In this document: positions 47,460-59,334 of the stretch, piece by piece | Position numbering within the stretch: the first letter of the stretch is position 1 | Layout: every line of letters starts with the position of its first letter | Origin: Tillandsia leiboldiana | Lineage: Eukaryota; Streptophyta; Magnoliopsida; Poales; Bromeliaceae | NCBI GenBank assembly: GCA_029204045.2 | Contig: CM055077.1 | Span: forward strand, 15,328,584-15,392,583 | Direction of reading: 5' to 3' | DNA length: 64,000 bases | Notes under the pieces: generated by a model | The model's database searches: none | What the model saw: the letters and a program-made list of their open reading frames with translations, nothing else | What the model was told of the DNA's origin: nothing | Program-made: the position numbers and the translations under genes

Positions 47460-50400
47460 CTTACGTCCACAGCCAACATTTACCTCAAGGACACGTTTTA
47501 TGATCTTTTCTTATCTTTCATTTCTTTTCCTCTGGACACTCAGCCCTTTTCTGCACTTTATGCATTTGTCTTTACTCTTACTTTTAAGCACTTGCTTTTC
47601 TTTTCTTTCTCACTCGAGCCTTCCGCTCACATTGCCACTGGCAATTACTATCACTCTTTCCTTTGAGCATTTAGCTATTTGCTTTCACTTTAAGCCTTCC
47701 GAAAGTACCCTCGTCCGACGGGTCACTGCCCAGGGAGTCCTGCTCCACTTGACGAGTCTCAAATTCGAAGGCGCCATTTACATTCTCTTTATGCTCTTAG
47801 CCACTTTTAGCTTGCTTTTAACTTGAAGCCTTTCGAAAGTACCTCGTCCGACGGGCCACTGCCCAGGGAGTCCTGCTCCGCTTGACGAGTCTCAAATTCG
47901 AAGGTGCCATTTACATTTTCTTTATCTTTAAGCAATTTGCTTGTCTTACTTATTAACCAAGTTTTAGCTCTATCTTGAGCGATTTGCTTGACTTGCTTAT
48001 TAACCAAGTTTTTCATCCCTTACCCTAGGTCTCGCCTCACGGGTAACTAGAGGGTCTCCTGGACTCTTTAAACATTTCTCTTTCATTTTATTTAACTTCT
48101 AATTGAGGTTGAAGTTGTTGTCCATTTGCCCAGACACCCTATGACTCTCTAGGGTTATATTTGTTTGATTCTTTAACTTTGGGATCCTGTCCCACTTTCC
48201 TGATTCCTCACTGAATTCTAGAGTTAACTCAACTCTATTTTCCCGTTTCCCTTTTAACTTAGAGTTACACTGACTCTAATTCCCTGATCCACTTTTATCT
48301 TAGAGTTACACTGACTCTAATTTCTGTCTGTGAGTTTAACTCCTCTAGATCACCTTAGGTTCTCTTTACCTAAGTTCGATGTCATACTCATCCTAGAGTC
48401 CTTGACTCTATGTTGATCACTCTATCCAGTGTCCTTAGGTTAATACCTAAGACAATGCCACTCGTCCAACCCTAGGATAATCTCCTAAGTTTTGATGTCA
48501 CTCAGTGAACCCTGAAACTAGGTTTTCTCCTAGTCTTACTACCAACATGTTCACTTTCCTTATGTCACATGATTCCTAGGGTTATACCCTAACATGATCA
48601 CAATCATCAATGGCTAATTACTTTCATGCATGCAATTATTTTCATCTCATTTATAAAATAGTATCTACCTCTAAGCATGCATCTTTATCATATATCTTTG
48701 GCAACCAGCAGTTGCACTTTTCATCTGTGTCCTTTTACACATGCCCATTTAATCCTCTATCACTGGCAACCAACAGTTGCACTTTCCATCTGTATCCATT
48801 TACACAGGCAATCATAATCATAATTACCTAACGCCTCTAACAGGCTACTATCATGCTTCGAATCGAAAAGCAAAGGAGCAAGGGGAGAGATCACCCAATT
48901 TCGGCAGAATTCCCCACCTTGTAGTGTCCCCGATTTCCCTTCATATCTCCACACTTTATCACTATTCCTCCAATTGCTTGTAGACACTTGCAATTGGCCT
49001 CCACGCGGCTCCACTTGGTACCTCGAGCTTGCACGCAAAACGGAGCATGCTTCTCTTAAGGTTGCGCGCAAAATGATGCGCGCCCTCTCTAGCCCTGCGC
49101 ACAAAACGGTGCACACTATTAGTGACGGCACGCTAAACGGTGCGCGACAACACAACCTGCACGCAAAACGGAGCACGTACCCCGTATTGGCACGCAAAAC
49201 GGTGCATGCTCCACTGTAGGGTTGCACGCAAAACGGTGCACCTTCATCCAGTCCTGTACGTAAAACGAGATGCATGATTAGAACCTGCACGCAAAACGAT
49301 GCGCAATAACATGAACTGCACGCAAAACGGTGCACGTACCTCGAGAATGCACGCAAAACGGTGCACATTTCTGTTCCAACTTTGCACGTAAAACGGTGCG
49401 CGCCTTTCGAGTTTGCACCCAAAACAGTGCGCGTTCGTCGAGTCCGCACGCAAAACGGTGCATGTCCTTTGCGAGTTTGCACGCAAAACGAGGCGCGCCC
49501 AAAACGCCCGCAAAACTCGAGCAGTAAAACGGCACAGTAAAACTTGGTCCCTAACACGCATGTAGGCATGGGAGTCAAATCCAAAATCCAAAAGGAAACC
49601 TTAAAACTGTGCCAAAAATACCGCAAAACGACATACGGGGCCTACCTCGACAATGCCGTGTCGTCCATCGCGTCCATTAGCCTCTTTGGAGCACCTTGCG
49701 CGCTCCACGGAGTCCACGTCGCGCTCGTGCGCCCTCGAAAACCCAGGCGAAAATCGCCCTCCTCCCCTCCCCGCGCGCTCGGGTGAAGCCAGAAAGGGAA
49801 AAAGGAGGAAAAGGAGTCGTTTCGGGCCTTTATAGGCCGTTTCCGAACTTTCGGGCGCACCTTTCGGGCGCCCGAAATCTTTCGGGCGGCTACAGTAAAA
49901 GCCCCCGCCGCGGTCCACGAGTCCACGCCGCGCCACCTCAGCGCCACGTCACCATGCTCGGCCAATCATGGAATGACACGTGTCCCCGGACCCGTGCACC
50001 GCGACCAACGAAATGTGGCGGCCAATGGTTGGCCGCCACGTGGACCGCACTATCGCCTGCTCTGACGCCCGCCGCAGCGTCGCGTCGCGCTGACCGACGA
50101 ACGGGAGGCCGACACGTGGCCATCCCCGCTGACACGCGCCAGGCGCGTCGCGCCTTCCCCGCGCACGCTCACGCTCCCCCGGTCAGAGCGACCAATAGGG
50201 AGGCGACACGTGGCCTGTCCCCGCTGACCGCTACAGTGCCCGTGCGCTTTCCCCGCGCACGCCTGCAGCCCTCGGTCAGAACGGCCAATGGCGAAGCGAC
50301 ACGTGGCGCTCCCCAGCTACCACGCGCGCCTCAGGCCGCGCGCCCATGCCTCGGGATCCGTGCCAAAGCCTCGGGATCCGTGCCAACTCGGGATTCGGGC

Positions 50401-51018
50401 GCTGCTACAGTAACTTTCGGGCGCAACCTCAATCCGGTCCGGGCTGCTACAGTAACCGGTCCGCCCGAGCCGAACCGGGTTCGCTACAGTGCAAAGAACT
50501 CGGTTTGCTACAGTATTTTCCGGGCGCCCGGTTCCCACTTTCGGGCGCCCGAAACTTGGGCCCAAGCCCAGTTTCGCCCGTTTTCGTCCGTTCTTACCCG
50601 TTTCTCGCCCGTTTTCGCTCAAATTTGACGGGCAGCCACAGTTTAACTTAATTTACCTCATGGCACTTTCACTTTTCAGTTTGGACCCTCTTTGGGTTAC
50701 CAAAAGTCCCACTATATTCGAGTTCGCTGGCGGAGCCCGTTCTCTCTATCCGGGTGTCCGATTAACTCGAAACTTTTACTGTGGCCTTAAAACATATTTA
50801 CGGAGCTCCTGTAATTTTCTCGGAATTTTCCGAGACTGTGAATTTTCCACTTACAGTCTGGGCCCACTTTCTCATATAAGATTCTGGATCTCTTATCTTA
50901 ATCCCGGTTTGGGCCCAATTCACTTCCAGGTCATCCTTTACCTCAATAAACTCAATAAAATAGCATTTCATACTATTTTATTTACATTTATTTATATACC
51001 AATTTCCGGTTCACTACA
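47460..51018 (-). repeat. Large LTR, copy 3, 3' LTR lacking its first 1 kb
   Basis: Starts with a diverged stretch of about 35 bases resembling the sequence at 44990-45030, then runs collinear with the LTR to its end CGGTTCACTACA at 51018. It is followed at once by the complement of a purine tract (CTACCCCCCTTAAAA), so on the minus strand it is the downstream (3') LTR. Contains ACACGTGGC-rich promoter DNA (49970-50310), CTACAGT motifs and GGGCGCCCG palindromes (50520-50550). Confidence 0.88.
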
Positions 51019-53117
51019 TTCTACCCCCCTTAAAATAAGTTTCGTCCTCGAAACTTGAGTCACACCTCGACTCCTACTTGATCGAGAGGGGGAAAAACTT
51101 GCCCTCACTACTGGGCTCACTGAACCTCGTGATCGGCATCACATTGCCTGCTCGTCCATAATTTCACGAGCAACCCATTCATGAATCCCTATCGCAATTC
51201 AGGGACATCACAGACCTGGTGTCTGGCCACTTTCACCAAGTAGGTGAAAGACACAGTTGAGCACTTGCTCTCTCAATTGCCACAATTGGCAAAGTCTCCT
51301 CTTGCGAAATCTTCACTTTAATTCCGCGACCCTTTTTATCTTTCACAACGAGGTTGCCTCTGCAACTGATTACATTTACCGCATTTCCGGTCACTCCGCT
51401 GTCTAATGTGGAGTGCAAAGGCCAATCCACAAGTCCTCAACTATCTCACACGCTACTAGCGCTCTAAGTCCACGGGTTATCAGTTACCCCGACATCTCGG
51501 ACTACTAATAGGTTCACAGACCACGGTCCAATAGGGGCCTATAGCCCAACCAGTCCAACTCTGTATAATGGCTCTCACTAGCACACAGATCCAATCGTCA
51601 TATGGGTAGATCCACACTCAGGATTACTACACCAACACTCCCACCAGGAGCTACAGTACCTCAATCACCACTAGCTCTATGGCCTGGTCATATCACACTC
51701 TCAGTGTACTAATAGCCTCAATGCTCATACGTGGCATTCCACGTTCCGGGGTCATCGCTCGGACTACCGCCCTGACCAAATCTCTATCATGCCCCGCCAT
51801 CAGGTCTCGGGCCGCTGTCTCTCACAGCCGACTGCGCCTGCCCACTGGGCTACAGGCCCACAGTCCACAAACGTGGTCCAGGCACGGATCGTCCCCAAGC
51901 GAACCCGCTAATCGTCGCCACGCGACCGCTATGCTCACTGAGCAAGATCAACTAACTAGTCGTCAATCCACGACCCAAACTCTCTATCAACTCTGGCCGC
52001 ACTGGGCAAAGGCTAACACGCCACCTAATCAGTTCTCTCTGGCTAAACAATACCTGGGCTCCATGAGCACTCAAACAGTTGGGCATCCTACGCCCCCCAC
52101 GCTAACTCGCGAAAATCCAGCGTTAAGCGATTTGCTTACGTACCCCTACGGCTCTTGTGTACTCTCCCAACTGGGTCGAGGCATCACCATAACAATTCAC
52201 CATCTTGGTGACTAACACTCAAATCCTGTGGTGGCAATCCTTGCCGTTACACCCATTCATCAGACCGGCGCCACTAAAACTCTCTCTCTATCGAGAGATC
52301 CACGCATCCTGAAGCCTACTCTAGGCCTGTGAATCCTTCTTGCCCTAACCCCTAGGACATATTTACTCGGTTCTCGCAACGTAGCGATCACCAGCGTTTC
52401 ATGAGTCGGTCTCTCACTGGACCTCATCAACTATACTTTGCCAGCAAACCAGCTGACACAAGCTTACGTCATCTTTCACGGAAGGTGCAGGGTGCGCCGG
52501 CAAAGGTTCGGCGGCCACCTGCCACACTCTCTACTGTTGCCTCTTAGCTTGATCTATTTCCCATTTTTCTTGGGATAATGCCACTCGCCTATCTAGGCGT
52601 CGTAATCCGCTTCCCTGCCGGCGGAAAACCTCCGCTTATCGGCAAGAAGCATCGGTCTGCTGCTGGACCACATCAACAAGAGCAGTCACCTGGCATCGCA
52701 GCTCGCGTGCCTTGTTTGACCACGAGCCCTCTCGTGACTCGAGTCGAAACGGGTGCGTTTCCCTATGTGGTGTCATCGCCAATATGCACACCACAACGAA
52801 ACAATCAGCCCAAACTTCGCCGTTTGAACAACGCGCAGTCTACGTACCGACGAAAAGGCTCGTCGACTCCAATCATGCGAAAGTATAGGAGGGTGCTCCT
52901 TTTCATCTCCAACATTACGTTGTCGGCCGCCAACGTAATATCCGAAAATGAAAGCTCGTCGCCCTCGATCAGTCCCAACATCCTTTGTGGGAACAAATAA
53001 CAACCAATCAATTACTTTCGCCCAAAAATTCACGCACTCTCTCGTGCTAATCCCTAGGGTCTCCCTAAGGTTGCTAACCACCTAGGACTGTTCCTAGGCT
53101 CTGATACCACTCTTATC
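51019..53117 (-). other. Interior of the large-LTR retrotransposon, non-coding
   Basis: Only 2.1 kb lie between the two LTRs. At 51019 is the complement of the purine tract and of the GAGGACGAAACTT end-of-pol sequence, and at 53095-53110 the complement of the tRNA-iMet primer site (TGGTATCAGAGCC). No gag, protease, reverse transcriptase or integrase can be recognised in any frame. The element is non-autonomous or lost its genes by deletion. Confidence 0.8.
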
Positions 53118-56100
53118 TGTCACGACCCGGGACCGACAATTTGTACGGTTCGGGCACGCCGACAGACCCGCCAATCGGGCACGACCTCACGCTACCCGAA
53201 AGGAACGGTAACATCCATCTCGAATCAAAACAATGTGCATGATGAGATATAATATCAGAGTAAGATCATTACTAATTTAAACTTTCATTCAATAATAAAC
53301 AGTTAAAGCCGATATGAAAGCATGATAAGAATGAACCATAATAAACTTTATTACATTTTACATCTCTCAACTTGCAAATAAGTTATTACAATTCTTTTAC
53401 ATCATTTCCTCACCATACAAGGTTCACTCAAGAAATATAAAAATGGGATACCTCTGCTAGACCCTCTAGGTCTCTATGCTACTGGGCCCTTGCCCCTGAC
53501 GTATACCTCGCCGTCTGCCTCTGAACCGTCGCGATCGCTGCATCCATACCTGAACCTGTGGGGGGGGGTGCACCCAAGGGGTGTGAGAACTCCTGACAGA
53601 GTTCCCAGTGGGTTCAACCACCGAGAAAAAGTGTCCTACACCACTTGGTCCAATGGAAGCAATAATAATAGTGCTAGGAAACTAAAATCCTCAATATCAA
53701 AATGCAGCTATGTAATATACATGATCACTACACTATCTGTGTGTACTCATCGTCCCAGCACTACTCTGTCTAGCCACACTAGGCTGCTAAGCACCAACTC
53801 GGCCACTATGCCGCTGTACACAGGGTTAAACTAACCCGGCCACCTTGGCCACTCTAATTTCTCTTTATTCTTTAAGTTCTGGTGCTTTAGTTCAAGTTAA
53901 CCCTCAGAAACTCTTATCCCACGGGCCCGAGCCCGGTAGTCCTGCTACCATCAGATAAGATTCCAAGGTTGCCGATAACACCCGCGAGTGTTACCCCGTC
54001 CTACGAAGTAAATGTGTTCTTCGGGCCACCAGCTATCGGAGAGGGGGCTGCCCTTTACGTCCGATCCAGGTGCGCCCGGGGAGAGGGCAAGCCCTTTACG
54101 TCCCACAGAACCACATTTCAACCTTCGAAGGACGCCCGTTTTATTATCTTTTCTTATCTTTCATTTCTTTTCCTCTGGACACTCAGCCCTTTTCTGCACT
54201 TTATGCATTTGTCTTTACTCTTACTTTTAAGCACTTGCTTTTCTTTTCTTTCTCACTCGAGCCTTCCGCTCACATTGCCACTGGCAATTACTATCACTCT
54301 TTCCTTTGAGCATTTAGCTATTTGCTTTCACTTTAAGCCTTCCGAAAGTACCTCGTCCGACGGGTCACTGCCCAGGGAGTCCTGCTCCACTTGACGAGTC
54401 TCAAATTCGAAGGCGCCATTTACATTCTCTTTATGCTCTTAGCCACTTTTAGCTTGCTTTTAACTTGAAGCCTTTCGAAAGTACCTCGTCCGACGGGCCA
54501 CTGCCCAGGGAGTCCTGCTCCGCTTGACGAGTCTCAAATTCGAAGGTGCCATTTACATTTTCTTTATCTTTAAGCAATTTGCTTGTCTTACTTATTAACC
54601 AAGTTTTAGCTCTATCTTGAGCGATTTGCTTGTCTTGCTTATTAACCAAGTTTTTCATCCCTTACCCTAGGTCTCGCCTCACGGGTAACTAGAGGGTCTC
54701 CTGGACTCTTTAAACATTTCTCTTTCATTTTATTTAACTTCCAATTGAGGTTGAAGTTATTGTCCATTTGCCCAGACACCCTATGACTCTCTAGGGTTAT
54801 ATTTGTTTGATTCTTTAACTTTGGGATCCTGTCCCACTTTCCTGATTCCTCACTGAATCCTAGAGTTAACTCAACTCTGTTTTCCCGTTTCCCTTTTAAC
54901 TTAGAGTTACACTGACTCTAATTCCCTGATCCACTTTTATCTTAGAGTTACACTGACTCTAATTTCTGTCTGTGAGTTTAACTCCTCTAGATCACCTTAG
55001 GTTCTCTTTACCTAAGTTCGATGTCATACTCATCCTAGAGTCCTTGACTCTATGTTGATCACTCTATCCAGTGTCCTTAGGTTAATACCTAAGACAATGC
55101 CACTCGTCCAACCCTAGGATAATCTCCTAAGTTTTGATGTCACTCAGTGAACCCTGAAACTAGGTTTTCTCCTAGTCTTACTACCAACATGTTCACTTTC
55201 CTTATGTCACATGATTCCTAGGGTTATACCCTAACATGATCACAATCATCAATGGCTAATTACTTTCATGCATGCAATTATTTTCATCTCATTTATAAAA
55301 TAGTATCTACCTCTAAGCATGCATCTTTATCATATATCTTTGGCAACCAGCAGTTGCACTTTTCATCTGTGTCCTTTTACACATGCCCATTTAATCCTCT
55401 ATCACTGGCAACCAACAGTTGCACTTTCCATCTGTATCCATTTACACAGGCAATCATAATCATAATTACCTAACGCCTCTAACAGGCTACTATCATGCTT
55501 CGAATCGAAAAGCAAAGGAGCAAGGGGAGAGATCACCCAATTTCGGCAGAATTCCCCACCTTGTAGTGTCCCCGATTTCCCTTCATATCTCCACACTTTA
55601 TCACTATTCCTCCAATTGCTTGTAGACACTTGCAATTGGCCTCCACGCGGCTCCACTTGGTACCTCGAGCTTGCACGCAAAACGGAGCATGCTTCTCTTA
55701 AGGTTGCGCGCAAAACGATGCGCGCCCTCTCTAGCCCTGCACGCAAAACGGTGCACACTATTAGTGACGGCACGCTAAACGGTGCGCGACAACACAACCT
55801 GCACGCAAAACGGAGCACGTACCCCGTATTGGCACGCAAAACAATGCACGCTCCACTGTAGGGTTGCATGCAAAACGGTGCACCTTCATCCAGTCCTGTA
55901 CGTAAAACGAGATGCATGATTAGAACCTGCACGCAAAACGGTGCGCAATAACGTGAACTGCACGCGAAACGGTGCACGTACCTCGAGACTGCACGCAAAA
56001 CGGTGCACATTTCTGTTCTAACTTTGCACGTAAAATGGTGCGCGCCTTTCGAGTTTGCACCCAAAACAGTGCGCGTTCGTCGAGTCCGCACGCAAAACGG

Positions 56101-57698
56101 TGCATGTCCTTTGCGAGTTTGCACGCAAAACGAGGCGCGCCCAAAAAGCCCGCAAAACTCGAGCAGTAAAACGGCACAGTAAAACTTGGTCCCTAACACG
56201 CATGTAGGCATGGGAGTCAAATCCAAAATCCAAAAGGAAACCTTAAAACTGTGCCAAAAATACCGCAAAACGACATACGGGGCCTACCTCGACAATGCCG
56301 TGTCGTCCATCGCGTTCATTAGCCTCTTTGGAGCACCTTGTGCGCTCCACGGAGTCCACGGCGCGCTCGTGCGCCCTCGAAAACCCCGACGAAAATCGCC
56401 CTCCTCCCCTCCCCGCGCGCTCGGGTGAAGCCAGAAAGGGAAAAAGGAGGAAAAGGAGTCGTTTCGGGCCTTTATAGGCCGTTTCCGAACTTTCGGGCGC
56501 ACCTTTCGGGTGCCCGAAATCTTTCGGGCGGCTACAGTAAAAGCCCTCGCCGCGGTCCACGAGTCCACGCCGCGCCACCTCAGCGCCACGTCACCATGCT
56601 CGGCCAATCATGGAATGACACGTGTCCCTGGACCCGTGCACCGCGACCAACGAAATGTGGCGGCCAATGGTTGGCCGCCACGTGGACCGCACTACCGCCT
56701 GCTCTGACGCCCGCCGCAGCGTCGCGTCGCGTCAGCGCGTCGCATCGCGCTGACCGACGAATGGGAGGCCGACACGTGGCCGTCCCCGCTGACACGCGCC
56801 AGGCGCGTCGCGCCTTCCCCGCGCACGCCCACGCTCCCCCGGTCAGAGCGACCAATAGGGAGGCGACACGTGGCCTGTCCCCGCTGACCGCTACAGTGCC
56901 CGCGCGCTTTCCCCGCGCACGCCTGCAGCCCTCGGTCAGAACGGCCAATGGCGAAGCGACACATGGCGCTCCCCAGCTACCACGCGCGCCTCGGGCCGCG
57001 CGCCCATGCCTCGGGATTTGCGCCAATGCCTCGGGATCCGTGCCAACGCCTCGGGATCCGTGCCAACTCGGGATTCGGGCCCTGCTACAGTAACTTTCGG
57101 ACGCAACCTCAATCCGGTCCGGGCTGCTACAGTAAGCGGTCCGCCCGAGCCGAACCGGGTTCGCTACAGTGCAAAGAACCCGGTTTGCTACAGTATTTTC
57201 CGGGCGCCCGGTTCCCACTTTCGGGCGCCCGAAACTTGGGCCCAAGCCCAGTTTCGCCCGTTTTCGTCCGTTCTTACCCGTTTCTCGCCCGTTTTCGCTC
57301 AAATTTGACGGGCAGCCACAGTTTAACTTAATTTACCTCATGGCACTTTCACTTTTCAGTTTGGACCCTCTTTGGGTTACCAAAAGTCCCACTATATTCG
57401 AGTTCGCTGGCGGAGCCCGTTCTCTCTATCCGGGTGTCCGATTAACTCGAAACTTTTACTGTGGCCTTAAAACATATTTACGGAGCTCCTGTAATTTTCT
57501 CGGAATTTTCCGAGACTGTGAATTTTCCACTTACAGTCTGGGCCCACTTTCTCATATAAGATTCTGGATCTCTTATCTTAATCCCTGTTTGGGCCCAATT
57601 CACTTCCAGGTCATCCTTTACCTCAATAAACTCAATAAAATAGCATTTCATACTATTTTATTTACATTTATTTATATACCAATTTCCGGTTCACTACA
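53118..57698 (-). repeat. Complete large LTR, 4,581 bp (5' LTR)
   Basis: Plus-strand start TGTCACGACCCGG, end GGTTCACTACA, followed by AGATC (57699-57703), the same five bases found before copies 1 and 2, so this is the outer end of the insertion. On the minus strand, promoter DNA with repeated ACGTGGC, CTACAGT motifs (57080-57200) and TATAAAGGC near 56468 precedes the periodic array. Confidence 0.93.
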
Positions 57699-57703
57699 AG
57701 ATC

Positions 57704-58196
57704 ACTCGCAGCGGCAACCACCAGCGTAGCTCCACCCGTCGTAGCCGTGGTAGCTCCCGCCACCACGGATGGCGTAGTATCAGCTAGAGGGTCGGCAACT
57801 CCTCCGAGCATCTGGACTAGCAGTGGGGTCAGTGCGGTGACAGCAGCCGCTTGCTACTGAGCTAAGTGCTAGACCAGGCCAACTAGTGCGGTTAGCTGAT
57901 CTTCTTACCACTGCATGTGATGCAAGCCCTCTGGCTCCTAAATATTACCATGCAGTGGTCAGCACCACGACCGTGACCAGCACCGTGCTCACGGCCACCA
58001 CCACGACTAGTATGTGTACGAACCATAGTTTGTAACACAAAGATCAAGATTAGGACACGACTCGACTTAGCACAATAAAACTCAAGTTCCTAACCCAATA
58101 AAATCCCGCACTCTCGCATGACAAATATGTCAGAGGTCATCCTAGAGTTTAATCCTAACCGTTCTATGAATCTTAACTTAGCGCTCTGATACCAAC
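57704..58196 (-). pseudogene. N-terminus of the interrupted gypsy gag, with primer-binding site
   Basis: The minus strand contains an ATG at about 58025 followed by VRTHTSRGGGREHGAGHGRG, then a proline/alanine/valine-rich stretch with stops, ending at the AGATC insertion site, where the rest of gag continues at 39233. Upstream of the ATG is a leader of about 150 bases, and TTGGTATCAGAGCGC (complement of about 58180-58196) matches the tRNA-iMet primer site touching the LTR. Confidence 0.82.
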
Positions 58197-58367
58197 TGTG
58201 ACGCCCCGCTTCCCAGAGGGTCACCCATCCTAAAACTACTATAGCTTAGCACGCTTAACCATTTTAACCTCTTGGGTCTAGCCACTACATAAAATACTAT
58301 AGCCGAGTTATGAGGTAAACTAGAGTAATTTTAGGATGGGTGACCCCTTGGGAAGCGGGGTGTCACA
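58197..58367 (-). repeat. Short 171-bp LTR of the gag-bearing gypsy element
   Basis: Plus-strand start TGTGACGCCCCGCTTCCCAG, end GGGGTGTCACA, directly abutting the primer site. The first 120 bases are closely similar to the 177-bp LTRs of the TRIMs at 9397 and 60692; the last 50 differ and form an inverted repeat with the start (GGGTGACC and GGTCACCC). Confidence 0.8.
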
Positions 58368-59334
58368 CAACGGGAGGGTTACGAGCATATTTCAACTCCC
58401 GGGAGGAGGGCTACGAGTATATTTCGACTCCCCATTGCGAATGAGTGTCAAGATACCTTAAACTCATTCATGACAAGTTGGAGAGGGTTCCGCACATAAG
58501 TCGACTCTCCATGAAAATGACTCTAAAGAAGTATAAGCAACCACCGAGTAGAGAGGGTTCCGTACATAAATCAACTCTCCATGAAAATGACTCTAAAGAA
58601 GTATAAGCAACCACCGAGTAGAGAAGGTTCCGTACATAAATCAACTCTCTACGAAGCACCTTTATAAAACTTAAATCATAATGTGATTAGAGTGACCAGT
58701 TGTGGTCGGGTTAGTGGTAACCCTTATATAGCGGCTTAGTAGCCGGTGGTATAGTGGCCTAGTGTGGCATGACATAGTAGCATGGTGGTATGATGCATGA
58801 GCTAGTAGTGTAGAAATAATTATTTCTGCATACTAGTATAGTATTTACTGCTTTCTATTATTATTATTATTTTGCTAATTCTTCCATTCGATCAAGAGCT
58901 GTAGAGTATGTTTCTCTGATGAATAAATCCACTGAGAACTATTCGTAGTTCTCACACCCCGTAATTTATATCTTTTGCAGATCTGGGTGCAGCCAGCGAG
59001 GCACGTGATAGGGGTAAAAGTTGAGTAGCCGACCTAGAAAGTCTAGAGCACCATTTTGTTAAAGAGTGAACATTGCATTTTTGTGAGAGGAAAAGAAAAA
59101 GAAATGTAATTAAACATGTACTAATGTTCATTCTTTTATCATATAGCTTCGACTTTATACATCTGCTTTTATATTTAAAGTTGAATGTTTAATTCAGTTT
59201 CGCTATGATATTCTTGTATATCTCATTGTATTCATATGTGATGATATCATTATTTTCGAATATAGAAAGGTTACACCCGATTGGTAGGTCTTTTGGCATA
59301 TCCGAACCGATTGAATTGGCGATCTCGGAGCATG
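58368..59334 (+). mobile_element. Old LTR remnant, plus orientation
   Basis: The right end (about 59268-59334) resembles the reverse complement of the large LTR start: CCCGATTGG, GGTC, CCGAACCG and GGAGCATGAC in the same order. TAGTTCTCACACCCC (58949-58963) matches the LTR leaders at 11869 and 37563. A 70-bp unit is repeated three times at 58481, 58551 and 58621. No coding sequence. Confidence 0.6.

Noticed and set aside
49696..50628. 310-residue plus-strand open frame
   Set aside because: It lies antisense across the GC-rich LTR promoter; similar frames in other copies differ in length, and no domain is visible.
51679..52215. 178-residue plus-strand open frame in the retrotransposon interior
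   Set aside because: It is antisense to the element and has no gag or pol motif.
56580..57302. 240-residue minus-strand open frame in LTR copy
   Set aside because: High GC suppresses stops in all frames here; the equivalent region in copy 3 is not open in the same way.
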